A stretch of 64,000 nt of DNA from the NCBI GenBank assembly GCA_002917075.1, contig NTMA01000084.1:119609-183608 (forward strand). The letters run 5' to 3'. Position numbers and translations under genes: made by a program. The notes beneath the pieces were generated by a model, which saw only the letters and a list, made by a program, of their open reading frames with translations, made no database searches and had not been told where the DNA came from. Shown here piece by piece: positions 14,017 through 26,266 of this stretch; position 1 is the first letter of the stretch, and each line of letters starts with the position of its first letter. The stretch comes from Hawksworthiomyces lignivorus (Eukaryota; Ascomycota; Sordariomycetes; Ophiostomatales; Ophiostomataceae).

Positions 14017-16419
14017 TCATTCTTCCTTGGCGCCTTCTGTGAGCCCAAGATCCTTCTCAGCCATGGCACGGCAGATTGGGTGATAGAAATCACGGTTTTT
14101 CTCAAACGTGCGCAGAGCCAGATCGCGGTCGACTTTGTTGAGTGCGCGGTACAACGGTCGCACAAACTTCATGCGGCCAACAGTACCCAACAAATCAGCA
14201 GCACCCTGATATGTGCTCTTGTCTTGTGCGCGCAGGGACACGAGATAATACGCAGACTTGACTTCGACATTCTGCGTATCTACGAGACCGTAGAGTGCAC
14301 CCAATTTCTGCGATTGCTCAACGGTGACCGGCTCGTCAAAGCCTTGGATCTCACCCAGCAACACGATCTTCTGATTTGCTACCCATCCGTGCACGTCCTC
14401 TGGAGATGGTGTGAAATCCTAAGCAAGTGTCAATAGACAGTAGTCACAAACTAGCTCACAAAAATATTATCGGTGGATTTGACTAACCTTGTTCTTCCAC
14501 TTGGCGGCCAGCTTGTAGCAGACATCAATTACCGAAGTGTCAAATATTGGCTTCGGTGGCAAACCCGGCGAGTAAAAACGATCGTTCCAGTCGATGCTGT
14601 CGATAGCCTCTTTCAGATGTGCATATTCGGGGCGGCTAAAGAACTCAAGGAAGGTATCACGGAACTCGAACGAGTCAAGAGACTTTCGGCTCCACTTTGC
14701 AAAGTAGAAAGGAATGAACTTGTCAAAGTTCTCGCGGCTGACGATCCTTTCTAGATAGTAGACCATATGGAAGCCTTTTTCGTAAGGCACGGTGCTGAAT
14801 GCATCATCAGGGTCGATGCCGTCATGGTTGATGCAGAGTTTAGTAAAGTCATGCGTGGGGCCGAACTCATTGATAGAATCCTCTATATCAGCAGTTAGTG
14901 GGCTCTGAGTTCTTGATCTTGACGTCAACGACAATCTGACACGTACCAAGAGCCTTCCAACCGATGACAGCAGAAAAGTCAAAGTAAACATCGCCGTGGA
15001 TTGCAGCAACAATTCTACGCTCCAAATACATTGTCCACCCCTCATTGAGCCAGCTTTAGATAAATTTGTCAGTTAAATCATCAGAATGAACTCTGCAATA
15101 ACAACAGGCTTACTAGTGCTCCCAGCTGCCGCTCGTGACAAGATTACCGCTCCAGCTGTGGCTCAGCTCGTGAGCAATAACATCGACATTTTGGCGGTCG
15201 CCACTGATGATTGTCGGTGTTGCAAAGGTGAAAATCGGATTTTCCATACCTGGCTCGTCAGAAGATTCGATATTCACTAGCGTGGTTGAATAAGCACCAC
15301 AGCAGCAAACTCACCTCCATAGGGAAAGCTAGGCGGCAGAACCAATACGTTGTACTCGCCCCATTGATATGGGAACACGAGCTTTTCAACCACATCCAGG
15401 TACTTGGGCAAGTCTTGTTCCAGCTCCCATTGGCAAGCACTGAGCTGGTCTGGGCTCGTAGCCACAACGGACCGTGAACCGATGGACGCAGTAGCGATGT
15501 CACCTGATGCCAGCGCGAAGAGGTACGATGGAATGGGCACCTTCTGTTCGAACAGGTATAGCTTATCTCCAGGGGATAGGGGAAGCTCAGATTCTGCTTC
15601 ATTGGCAATGCCGGCATCCTCCTCCACCGCAAGGCCGCTAGCAACGACCGGGTGTGGCGAAGCAATGCGGAACGAGAACGTCGACTTGACGTCCGGCGTG
15701 TCTTGGCAGGGGAACAGCGACCGGGCATGGATCGCCTGGGCCTGAGAAAACATAAATGGAGCCTTTTTGTTCGACGTCTGAGCTGGCGTCAGCCACTGCA
15801 GTGCAGTGCACTGGGTAGTGGTGGCCAGGTCGATACGTAGACTGACGGTCTGGCCGGCAGCAATTGTGTCAGGAAGAGCCACATACAGCGGTGAGCCCAA
15901 TGGCTCACTACGAGGCTTCACCTCCCATGAGACCTTCTCCCCACCAACAGACACGGAACTGACGTCGACGTAGCTCGAGTCAAGCACAATCTCACTGGCA
16001 CTGGCTGAGCTGGAACTAGGTTGGCGAGCTAGGTCGAGCACAACATGCCCACGAAGAACTTGAGCATCGAAGTCAACCTTGAAACTGGCTGTCGTGTGCT
16101 GGGTCCGCCAGACGTCGTAATTGGACGCCGTGCTGGGATCACGCTTGCCCATGGTGTTGGTGGCGAAAGGATTAGGTCTGGGAGACGGACGGAAATACGA
16201 GACTGAGAAAAGGCGGTGGTGCTGGGGCTGGAGTTGAGACCGGCGTTGAAAGGGATGCTGCAGCAGCAAAGAAGCTGGGCGTGAGAAGAAAGCGGTGGAG
16301 AGCGTCGAGAATGGTGACAATCTATGTGCCGAGCACACGAATGAGACAAAGGAGGCAGAGACTGTCCTTTGGTTGAAGAGCACGCCCCGCATGAGCCGTG
16401 AAGACAGATAGGGAAGCAC
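14017..16419 (-). CDS. M1 zinc aminopeptidase / leukotriene-A4 hydrolase family
   Basis: Five exons, complement of 15315-16419, 15114-15249, 14947-15053, 14488-14882 and 14017-14418, give 714 aa. All four introns are GT-AG, 60-69 nt. This family cleaves N-terminal residues from peptides and, in several members, also hydrolyses epoxides. Diagnostic [16 protein letters not shown] is rebuilt by intron 1. The zinc site is HELSH (395-399), with the third ligand Glu418 in WLNEGW, which matches HEXXH-X18-E. The C-terminal part is the helical LTA4H domain ([18 protein letters not shown]). Residues 1-89 are basic, Ser-rich and hydrophobic with few acids, like a mitochondrial presequence. A second in-frame Met at residue 90 ([16 protein letters not shown]) is where cytosolic family members usually start. 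It is divergent from the methyltransferase. Confidence 0.93.
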
Positions 16420-17187
16420 AGTATTACAACGAAAGAATAGTCGAGTTCGAGCACAAGATCACTCAATATTCAATTTCGGACAAATTGAAGTAGAGAGTGA
16501 AAATTGTCTGATAGGCTGAGCCTTCAACGTACTTTGTTACTAACGAGAAAAGATTCTTCTCAGCTGTCCGGTTACCAATGAGAACGGGAGGCATGGAGAG
16601 CTCTTTACTAAAGTGCCATTAATGCCGTCATAAATTGACCGTTAACCCCACCTTCCCGTTTAACAACAAAACGTCACGCAGTCCTGCTATCAGTAAGGCA
16701 CATTCAATGGAAGGAGCGCTGGGCCGTCCACGACTGTGGTTTTCGAAAATCAAATTGCTATTGGCGTCTGGCATCTGTTGTATAATCTTCTCTCTCATTT
16801 TCCTTTGAAAAATTTGTACATCTATTGTCTATCGTGGACATTTTTTCCCTTGTTGTTAAACCCTGTCGCTGCGGAAACGGCGATCAGAACCGGGGATGGA
16901 CCCCTCACAGACAAGATGTTCCGTAATACTGGACTTCTGGTGACTGGTCTGGTGCGCTGGTCTGTGTCCCACGCTGAAACCGCCAGTTTAGATAGGACAC
17001 AGAGACAACATTGGCATTGCGTTTAGAAGCAACAACTCGTTGTGGAAGCTGCGGTTTTGGATTTGCTTCTCTATAGAATACAAACTCAAGTAGTTTTTTC
17101 ATTTCCCTGACTCGGTTGCTACGCGATCTCCACGATTTCAGAATCAAAGGAAAGGAAAGCGACCAGCAAGGTCAAGTACAATCTATA
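16420..17187. promoter_or_regulatory. Divergent promoter, aminopeptidase / methyltransferase
   Basis: This 768 bp interval lies between two divergent genes. An in-frame ATG at 17116 would extend the methyltransferase by 24 residues; it was not chosen because those residues show no family similarity. No other feature is seen. Confidence 0.55.
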
Positions 17188-18317
17188 ATGGCCACATCTA
17201 CCGCCTCTGCTGCTGGCGCAGCGCCTGACGAGACAACAGATCTCAGTCGGCAGTATGAGACGCCTCTCGGCCTCGCTCACACCACCATGCAGGCCCTCAA
17301 GGACCGCATCAAGCTGCACTATGACCTAGCCAGCGATTACTATGTCAGCCTCTGGGGTGAGCATATCCACCACGGCTACTGGCCGACGGAGGAGTCTAAA
17401 GCGGGCGAGAGCAAGGAGACTGCTCAGGCCAACCTGATCCAGCTGTTGCTGTCCATTTCAGGGCTGGTAGAGAGCGATGGCGGGCTGGCAAGCACAGACA
17501 AGGCCACCCCCCTTTCTGTCCTTGACGTGGGCTGCGGCGTCGGCGGTACGTCGCGTTATCTGGCGTCCAACCTCGGCTGCCGGGTGACGGGCATCACCAT
17601 CTCAACGCGACAAGTGGAAATTGCAACTAAACTCGCGGCTCAGGCGAAAGGGGGAGAGAAGGTGTCAGAGCCCGACTCAGACGGCTTCTTGCCGGTGGGC
17701 AAAGGACTGGTCCGGTTTCTCGAGCTGGACGCCGAAAAGATGGGTGACTTTTTCCAGAACAGTATGGGGCCTGAAGCAGGCGCCGGTACCGACACAGGTG
17801 CCGGTCTCTTTGACGTCGTCTGGATTAGTGAGGCCCTCAGTCACTTCCCCGACAAGGCCCTCTTCTTCCAGAATGCCCACCGCGTGCTGCGCCCTGGTGG
17901 CAAGCTCGTCCTCGCCGATTGGTTTAAGGCTGCAGAGCTCAGTCCCAAAGACTTTGACAATGACATCAAGCCCATCGAAGATGGCATGCTGCTCCCGCCA
18001 CTTTGTGCGCAGGCCGACTACGTGCAGTTCGCCACAAAGGCGGGACTGCGCGTGTTCGCCGCACCGAAGGACATCAGTGCAGATGTGAAAAAGACATGGT
18101 AAGACTGCACGACTGGGTTACTTCTCTTTTTGATGTCGTGCTTTTGCTAAGATTCTCCAGGGACCTGTCGTGGGCATTGGTACAGAACCCTTCTCTCTGG
18201 GCTTTCGCGCTGAGTCAGGGCCGTGATGGCATCGCATTTCTACAGGCGTTCCGGGCCATGCGTCGTGGATATGCGAATGGCACCTTCCGGTACGCCGTGA
18301 TGTGTTTTGAAAAGTAA
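17188..18317 (+). CDS. SAM-dependent class I methyltransferase, tocopherol/sterol-MT-like
   Basis: Exons 17188-18098 and 18161-18317 give 355 aa. The Rossmann-fold methyltransferase has SAM motif I VLDVGCGVGGTSRYLA at 111-126, post-I CRVTGITIS, motif II FDVVWISEALSHFPDKALFF and motif III RVLRPGGKLVLADWF. The N-terminal part DRIKLHYDLASDYYVSLWGEHIHHGYW is typical of the gamma-tocopherol C-methyltransferase / sterol C24-methyltransferase group. Fungi do not make tocopherol, so the substrate is probably a lipid, quinone or small secondary metabolite; the sequence does not decide. A Gly/Ala/Thr insert (about 195-205, GAGTDTGAG) interrupts the usual spacing before motif II. The intron restores KTWDLSWALVQNP. 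An upstream in-frame ATG at 17116 is an alternative start. Confidence 0.88.
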
Positions 18318-18632
18318 ACTGGTAGACAAGAGAAAAAGGAACATGCTTGGAAACTACTCTCGGAAATGCATTAAAACTTGTCAGCTCGTACTTGCTATTC
18401 ACAATAGTCGGTGTTACTTAAATTGAAGTTCGTCGCAGCAGTCATCTTGTGATTAACCATCTCCGTAGATGGAGAGGGCAGCTAGGACTGTGTGACTCCA
18501 GTCAAAGCGACTTCACCTTGACATCTGCGTTCATTCCCCCTCGTTTTGTCTCCCAAAAAGCAAATTACAAACCAAGAGAGATTCTGGCCATCGCTTTCTT
18601 TCTCCCTCTAAATGGTGTGTTGGTGTAAGAAG

Positions 18633-18660
18633 GCTGTAATTAAATCGCTGTAATTAAATC
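18633..18660. repeat. Perfect 14 bp tandem duplication
   Basis: The unit GCTGTAATTAAATC is present twice head to tail (18633-18646 and 18647-18660). It is a short local duplication in non-coding DNA. Confidence 0.9.
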
Positions 18661-21595
18661 GCACCTCTTAGTAGATATGAGCTTTCCCTCCCTCTAGTAA
18701 TAGTTTGTTGCTTTAAAAATCTGCTGCGTAGTTCTAGTACTACTCCCATATAGGATATTTCGATATTAGAAAAGGATCAAAAGGCTTTTCCGAAGGCAAC
18801 GAAGCAAAAGGCTATGGCGTTCCGTATGCGATGTGGCGCATTTTCATGCATGCAAGATATAAGCCATGAGTGACTGCCGTACACCGTGACAGCTTGTGAA
18901 GGATTTAAAACAGATACGCGGCTTGTTATGCTTTTTTTCTTCGATCTCCGTACGCTTGAATGGGAACCATTAATGGCGGGGTCAGCAGGAGACTGGATGG
19001 ACAAAATCTTAAAATAGCGAATATAAAAAAGGATCTCGAAGTGTAGTATGGAAATGTTACGGGGAATGCTTGTCTTTCCATGCTGAGGTGCAGCTCCATG
19101 CTCCTCTTTAACTTTCTAGAACGATACGCGCTTCATGTGCTCCTCTTTTTCCTTATGGGCACTCCCAGCAGCAATATGATCTTCAGCTAAGAATCCCCCA
19201 ATAAGCAAAATTCACCGGCAAAACCGATATTACCTTTTTGGGGATCCCATTGTGTTGGTGCCAAAATGCGACAGAAGTGCCAAGAGACGTGTAGGATTCT
19301 TTGTTGTTAAGGCACATTGGCGTTGTCCGTGGGGGAGCGGCGCCCTTACTGAGCTCCAGCTTGCGTCAACACCGACAGCCGCACCGTGAGAAAGATGAAA
19401 CCAAGCGCCGTGTCTCTACAGTCTATATCTTTCGTCATAAGATGCTGAGCTCGGCAGACTCAGCCGAAAGGAGGAGAAAAACCGCGCAGCAGTAACAAAA
19501 AAAGGGCACCGACGCGGCGGTAGAGCAAAATGGGATTTCGCTAGGCACGGTTATGCAGAGCTGGCAGCTGCAGCTCACCGAATGCCGCGACGCCATCTTT
19601 GTTTAAGCGAACAAAATTTGTTCCTGCGAACCCCCTCCCCTTCTGCTGCTGTTAGCGACGGGTCTGGGGTTTCAAGCGACTTGCACCTACAAAGAGCCCC
19701 TACCGACGTGAGTGCCCTCTCGTTTTCCCAATTCGGGTTGCCGTCATCAATTAGCATCCCTCCTCATTATCGTGATTGGCGTCTTCTAGTCTCCTCTGCC
19801 ATGTGGCAGCGCCATGTGGCACTCTGGCCTCTGTTCCTGTTCGCTGTGTGCTGAACCGGACGATCCGATGAAATGCTTTTTGTGTGGGGGGATTTAGCTG
19901 AAAGGGGGTTCGTTTTTCCAATGCAAATTGCGGGATCACGGTATGGGGAAGAATCATCATATAATGCACAAGATGATCAACAGAGCACATACGAGACACT
20001 GGTCTCGAAGATTGTGTTTCACTTTGGCCAAGTTTTTGCTTTCCTTTTCTACAGTATGTGGAATACAAACTAAACTATTGTAACGCTGTTCAAACCCTCT
20101 CAAAATACAGGACCAGAGGATCTGAAAGGAGAAAATGGGAGAAGAAGAAATTTAGCAAATCCGGCATTTGAGGAAGAATCGCAGTAAATCGACACGTCTA
20201 CGGGTAACGCGACAGGCAACTCGAACCGGGCAAACCGATATTGCCACAGGTCTTCTACCGTCGCACCCCTTCCCTCTACGCAACTCTGTTTGTCCTTCCA
20301 GGTCATGCTCTGCACCAAAGGACGGCTCGAATTGCGGGCGCAATACGAGTATGGCAGCCTGCCGACCAAGATCTGAACAACCCCTATCTTTTAGTCTTTA
20401 TCTGGGACACAAGTATAGGGTGCGCACACGCACATATTACACTATGAAGAGGGCCCTGCTTCATGAGTTACATCATTGCATCACTTAGCCGTACAAGTGC
20501 TGTATAGTTCCTTTTAGGTCGATTGTCTGTTCGCAAGCCGCTAAAAAGAAGCATGGGTTATGGCGTGTCCACGGTGAGGCGGGCTGGCCCTCTCGATTCA
20601 GGTGCCCGTTGCTCGATCGGGGCCGCCGGACTTGGCGGCCAGTAACTGCCGTAAGGGTTTAAAATATGTAAATACGAAAGCGGCGTACGCAGGGTTCGTA
20701 TAACTAATGCTATCGAGTGAGCAACCTTAAGACGGCGAAGAAGGGCAGTTGGGGCATGGTTGTTTAGTGCTCCTACAGGTATTTGTGCTGTCGGGTTGTA
20801 GAGGTTCCCTCAAAACCAAGCATTGGATAGACCTAGGAAGGGCATATCAAACACTGTGGCATCGTGCATCTCCCCTATTGTCATGCTTATAAGCAGACAA
20901 CCTATTTATGGGAGCCAGCTCTACCCTATGAATCCCAAGCCTTCAACCAAGTTGTCTTGGTTGAGGGGTGTCTCCGGAAGATTATTGATTGCCGTGCCAA
21001 GTCACAAAACAAAAGGATAAAATTGCCAACTCGGACGTATAGGCCTACAAAACCGAATGTCTCCGCGGGCCTTGTATTCCGTCAGTGTTTCCTATGACTG
21101 AAATGCAACTGTACGCACAGGAGTTGTTCTTTTTGCTGATCTGACAGCTCACAAATCGCAAGTCGACTGATGTATGGAGTTCTTTCCTCCCTTCAATTTC
21201 CATTTAGTATTGCGACGCTTTGTACTCCGAATTGAACCTTTAATACTGTCTACGGCAAAGATCTTCTACATATTCCTTCTCTTTTAGTATCTTTTGTTTC
21301 AAAATATTGAGAATCGAAGGATTTCATGTTTCCGTGAGCGAATGTTGTGCCTGAAGGTTCTTCAACGCGTCTGTGATACCTTGTCGCTGTTCTTAAGCAA
21401 ATCTTCTCTACGGTTGCGGTCCGGAGCTTCGTACCGCTGTACCTTGTCCCTTCTCCATCTCCCCTGTTACCGAATTCCCTGACAACCGTGGCAAAACGCA
21501 ACCATTCCATGTTCCGTTGCGCGGAGGCCACTGCCGCGGTATCGTGCCAGAGAACCAGGGAAAACCCAGAGGTGAGAAACTCGTGTCTCCTCTTT

Positions 21596-22963
21596 TACGG
21601 AGTACTTTCGTTTCTTTTTTCTCCCTCTTAAGCTAGAGCCAGTACCACAGACAAGAGACTGATCTGCACTGCAAATTGTTCGCTGGAAGCGATGAGAGGT
21701 GCCTCTGCCAATGGTTGGAAAAATAGCAGCGTAGAGTGGAACTCATGTGTCTTGCTCCCATGCGCCGCGGTTCCTGGAACATCATAGTATCTCCACACGA
21801 ATGCGACGTAAAAATAGTCGCAAAGAAAAGCTCTGTACGAAAAAAGGAGAAGGTTTAGAAAAAGAAAAAAAAAAAGTACATCAATAGCTGCGCAAAGACC
21901 GGGGCTTGCACTCTTGTATTCGAGCAAGCATCCTTAAGTTCTGCATTGCCTCTTCAGTAAGCATGCTTTCTCTGTGTTTGCGTAAGGAACTGTAAGGACG
22001 AGCTTCTTGTCCGAGACATAGACTGCGCAGCCGTACCAAACACACCGTTATGCGTATGCCTTAGATCCTGCAGGTATTATTGCGCGTTCGATAACATAGC
22101 GGAAGTGATCCATATCCAATTATGAACACGGTCCTTTCTAATGCGAACACCCCTTTCACTAGATGGAACGTGGGGCGGCTCGTCTCCCTGCCTCTGCAAG
22201 CCTTCCATACGGAAAACTCCCATCCAACCCTTGCGCTATTGCCACGCGAGTTCTTGTTTCCTTTTCGCTGAAGAGGCGTATGCGCATTACTGCGCGATAC
22301 CACATCGTAGGGGCCGTACATTTAATACATATCTTACGTGTTGAACATATACTCGTAAGATATGCCTAGTGTGTATTTACTCTCCTGCGTTTCGGTGAAT
22401 AATACAACCAAAAAAAAAAAAAAAAAAAAAAAACCCAAAAAAAAAAAAAAAAAAAAAAAAATCCGAAAGAAACAGGGAAATAGGGGCCAAAATTCGGAAC
22501 CTAGACGACGCCAAGGAGCCGGACAGCACTCTACCCATTCTTCTCCCGTTTTTTCCACCTGGCTCCTCGCTCAGAGTCGTCCGAAGTAAACCGAGGAAAA
22601 AGGGGAAACGTGGACAGAAGCCTGGACACAAAGCCCGTCGCCAGGCGTGGATGCTCTCGAAAAACCAAACCAGAGGAGCTAGCTACAGGAATTCTTCCCT
22701 GCCCAGCCCGTCAGCCCTCTTCTGCCCCCTGCCTAGTTTCTCATTTGCTAGAGCACTACGGAGTACGGAGTACCATCTTCTATTTATCCTTACCCATTGG
22801 GAATTTTCTCTGCTTGCAAGCTATAGAATAATAGATACTGCGCCGTTTCCGCATTTAAGCCCTATTTGGGGCTGTCGTCGACGGCTTCGTCTTAGACCAA
22901 GAAAAAAGCCCGACTGTCGATTAAGCAATTCAAATGCGATTCAATATGAAATAGTACGGAGTA
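21596..22963. repeat. Cluster of TACGGAGTA motifs
   Basis: TACGGAGTA occurs at 21596-21604, as an overlapping tandem (TACGGAGTACGGAGTA) at 22757-22772, and at 22955-22963. One more copy is at 6980-6988. All are outside genes. The motif is nearly an inverted repeat (TAC..GTA). Confidence 0.75.
22410..22461. repeat. Two long A-tracts separated by CCC
   Basis: About 24 A, then CCC, then about 25 A. This is a homopolymer repeat in intergenic DNA. It creates artificial Lys-rich or Phe-rich open frames on the two strands. Confidence 0.95.
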
Positions 22964-23847
22964 GTCCGCAAAAGCGGTACTTTTATACTTCGTTTAGAAT
23001 CACCAAAAGCTAGTGTTCTTCTGGCTGGAGCTCTTCCTCCTTCCCACCTGCATACGCTACTATGCCTTTGCGATCTTAGTCTCTTCTGTTTCTGCTCAGA
23101 TCCCCTTTGGGGCGCCACTGCGGTACCTCCGGCTATGTTATCTCTTTGTTGATGAATATGTACATACGTCAGATACATAATTACCGACCGTTGATTTTCT
23201 CCTTTCTTTGCATAAATGGTGGGATACGACGTGAAAAGAGTTTGGTAGAGAGGAGAGAGACAACGTCAGAAAAGGACACAGACTCTCACCTCATAAAACA
23301 CAAATAGGCAATCTACGGAGCAATAAACGTCAACACACAGACATTTCGGAGCATCGCTCAATCGTTTCCCGGTTCTGCTTTCTCTGTGGCCCCCGTAGAG
23401 GGCGAGCAAAAAAGAAGTGGGCTGCCGCGCTAGAATCGCGGAGACTGAGAGAACAAAAGGGAAAGAAAAGAAGGACATCGTTTAAAAGGAAGAATGAGGC
23501 ACGTTGGAACTAAAAAGAGGCACATGAGAAGGACCTGCTGGAGAAATCATTTCAAGGGGGGGCTTGCATATAATAAAAATATACCTTGAAACCCGCTTTT
23601 CCTATTCGAACCCTCTTTTTCATTTTCTTTGATAGCCTTTATGACACCAATATATACACATCTTCTTTTTCACTCCATCTCTCAGCACAGCGCTATCTTT
23701 CACGTAAGCCTACTTTGCCTCTGCCCTCAGTACACACTACCTTCTCTTAATACTTTTGTTCTCCCATTAATATTCCCTTGCCCTCCCGTTCCGCTTCGTC
23801 TGATCTCCGCCGCGTCTTCGTAAAGCCAGATGAAGTCCCAAACCATG

Positions 23848-24886
23848 GTCGCTTGATTTCGTGGGTCCCTTGTCCGCCGCAGCAGCAACGGTAACATCAG
23901 CACGAACAGGAGAGCAGCAACCAAAATTGAAGCTCAACGACAGACAGACAGAAAGCAGATAGGATCGTCCTCGTCTCTTGACCACTTTGCCAGCCTTTCT
24001 TTCTCACCTCTTCTTTCTCTAACAACATTTTCTACTCCGCCGCCCTTTCTCTTCCCCTGCATTAACGATCCATTGGCTTTCTACTTTATATTATTTCCCG
24101 CTTGTACCTTGTCTCTGGGAGTGTGAGGATCGAGCAGCAGCCGTTCTCTCTCGCTCTCTCGCCCTTGTTTCCGTGATCCCCTTTTATTTTGCTGGTGCTT
24201 CAAGCTTTGTTTTCCATCAATTTTGGGCGTCTGCCATATTTCAACTCCCTAACTTTCTCAGCGTGGCCCCTGTTCCTCCTACTCCGTCCGAATCGAATCC
24301 CTAGTCCCATTTTGTATCGTCGGAACTGGCATTACGCCTTAATCCTTCTCTTCGCCGACGGATAGTCTTTTCCCTTTTCTACCTTCCCTTCGCAATCTTT
24401 ACACGCTCATCAAGAGCTCGTCCTCCCTAGTCCCTCCCAATCCTTCTTGTCTCCCTTAGAGGACCCACTCAGCCCACTGGTTTCACTAGTGTTGGTCGGA
24501 TTTATTTCCCGCTAGTCGAGACCTTCCCGCTTATAACAAGAAAGGAGAATAGAAAGATACCAAGACAGCCAGACCTCTCGATTCTCGATCTTCCCCCACG
24601 AGAAGAGACAAGAGTGTGGCCACAAAACCAGCCAATTCTCTCGGCACTTGTAAGGGGGCGAAGGTCTCGAAAGCAAGAGCGAGCGACTTTATCTTCGGCA
24701 TTCTCAATTCTGCTGTATTTTCTCTCAGGTGTTGAAGGGGTGATTTCTGCGAAGAGTAGAAGGACGGTCGCATTCTTCATCATCCCTATCTCTCCAATAG
24801 CAAAACACGACTGAGGTTCTCGCCAATACAAATCTACATCAGCGCATCCGCACATTCCTAGACGATACAGCCCCCAAAACGTCACA
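23848..24886 (+). promoter_or_regulatory. ATG-free, pyrimidine-rich leader of the G-alpha gene
   Basis: From after the ATG in CCATGG (23845-23847) to the G-alpha start at 24887 I find no ATG on the + strand in 1,039 bases. The left part is rich in C and T (CTTTCT, CCTTCCC runs). The ATG at 24887 is therefore the first available to a ribosome scanning a transcript that starts anywhere here. A long 5' untranslated leader, possibly with leader introns, is the likely reading. The transcription start itself cannot be placed. Confidence 0.6.
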
Positions 24887-26266
24887 ATGTGCTTCGGAGG
24901 CCGTACCAAGGACGACGAGGCCGAGGCCGCTCGCTCCCGGGAGCTAGACAAGGTCATCCGCGCCGACGAGAAGCGGCTGTCGCGCGAGGTGAAGCTGCTG
25001 CTGCTAGGTGGGCTTTCTCCCGTCTCTTTTCCCTTTTCTACGCTTTGAAATCTTGCGCTAACTGGCACAGGTGCTGGTGAGTCGGGCAAGTCGACCGTGT
25101 TAAAGCAGATGAAGTTGATATACGCACAAGGATTCAGCAAGAACGAGAGGCTCGAGTGGAAGCCTGTCGTATTCAACAATATTATTCAATCGTTTAGCAC
25201 GATTTTCGATGCCATGCAGGAGCTGAATATCACATTTGAGAACAAGGACAATGAGGTAAGGAAGCAGATGAAGCCAGACTCCACAAAGACACCAGAAAAT
25301 GGAAAGACTAGGATAGGAGAGCAGTGGAAAGCTGACAATGGTAGAAAAATATGGCACACATCATGGTGGAATTTGAGCTGGGTGCCAACGACCCAATGCC
25401 GGTGGACTACCTTACCCCAATCAAGCAGCTATGGGTGGATGAAGGCGTGAAGAAAGCCATTGCCAAAGGCAACGAGTTCGCCTTGCACGACAACCTTGAC
25501 TAGTAAGTGAAAGAAGAGGAGAGAGTAGCGTGTAGCATTGGGGAGCTGAAGTGCGGAACGCGTATCGTATGGTTCTAACGCACGCACAGCTTCTGTGAAG
25601 ACCTCGACCGCATCTGGGACCCTGCCTACGTCCCTAACAACCAAGATCTCCTGCGCTCGCGGTTACGGACAACTGGTATTACTGAGACCATCTTCGACTT
25701 GGGCCAGCTGACATATCGCATGTTTGATGTCGGTGGCCAGCGATCGGAGCGCAAGAAGTGGATTCACTGCTTCGAGAACGTGAACTGCTTGCTCTTCCTA
25801 GTAGCTATCTCGGGCTACGACCAATGCCTGGTAGAGGACAAAGACGGGGTGAGTTGAATAGAGGAAGTCGCATGGTACGATCTGCGGACAGCACACTCTT
25901 TTACTGACACCTCTGTCCCAGAACCAAATGAACGAAGCGCTGATGCTGTGGGAGTCCATCGCCAACTCACACTGGTTCACCAAGTCGGCTCTCATTCTCT
26001 TCCTGAACAAGATGGATCTGTTCAAAGAGAAGCTCGCCCATAGTCCCATTACAGAACACGGCTTCACGGACTACACAGGTCCACCTGCGGACTCTAAGCA
26101 GGCGAGCAAGTACTTTATGGACAAGTTCAGGGCGCTCAACCGCAGCCCAGAGAAGGAAATCTACGGCCACTTCACCAACGCCACGGACACCAACTTGCTC
26201 AAAATCACGATGGGCTCTGTTCAAGACATGATCATTCAGCGCAATCTCAAGAAACTGATCCTATGA
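24887..26266 (+). CDS. gna-2: Heterotrimeric G-protein alpha subunit, fungal group II (GNA-2 type)
   Basis: Exons 24887-25007, 25071-25255, 25345-25502, 25590-25848 and 25922-26266 give 355 aa, the usual G-alpha length. The GTP-binding boxes are complete: G1 GAGESGKST at 41-49, switch [12 protein letters not shown]3 DVGGQRSE at 201-208 (catalytic Gln205), G4 FLNKMD and G5 TNATDT. The start [14 protein letters not shown] is that of fungal group II subunits. It lacks the Gly2 N-myristoylation signal (MGxxxS) of groups I and III but has Cys2, a possible palmitoylation site. The end, RNLKKLIL, lacks the cysteine at position -4 that pertussis toxin modifies in Gi-like subunits. The protein couples membrane receptors to effectors such as cAMP signalling. 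Introns 1 and 3 split codons that rebuild LLLLGAGESGK and [12 protein letters not shown]. Confidence 0.95.

Larger units (their letters stand above)
18318..23847. other. 5.5 kb stretch without recognisable genes
   Basis: Only short frames without family motifs or splice support were found. It contains a perfect 14 bp tandem duplication at 18633-18660, a long A-tract pair at 22410-22461 and three of the four TACGGAGTA sites. The sequence becomes pyrimidine-rich on the + strand from about 23,600 as it nears the G-alpha leader. It may hold non-coding transcripts or distal control elements; none can be shown. Confidence 0.5.

Noticed and set aside
22362..22631. Overlapping open frames on both strands
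   Set aside because: Created by long A-tracts read as Lys or Phe; not a gene.
23595..23615. TTCGAACCC, like a reverse B box
   Set aside because: No A box or acceptor stem at the right distance on the minus strand.
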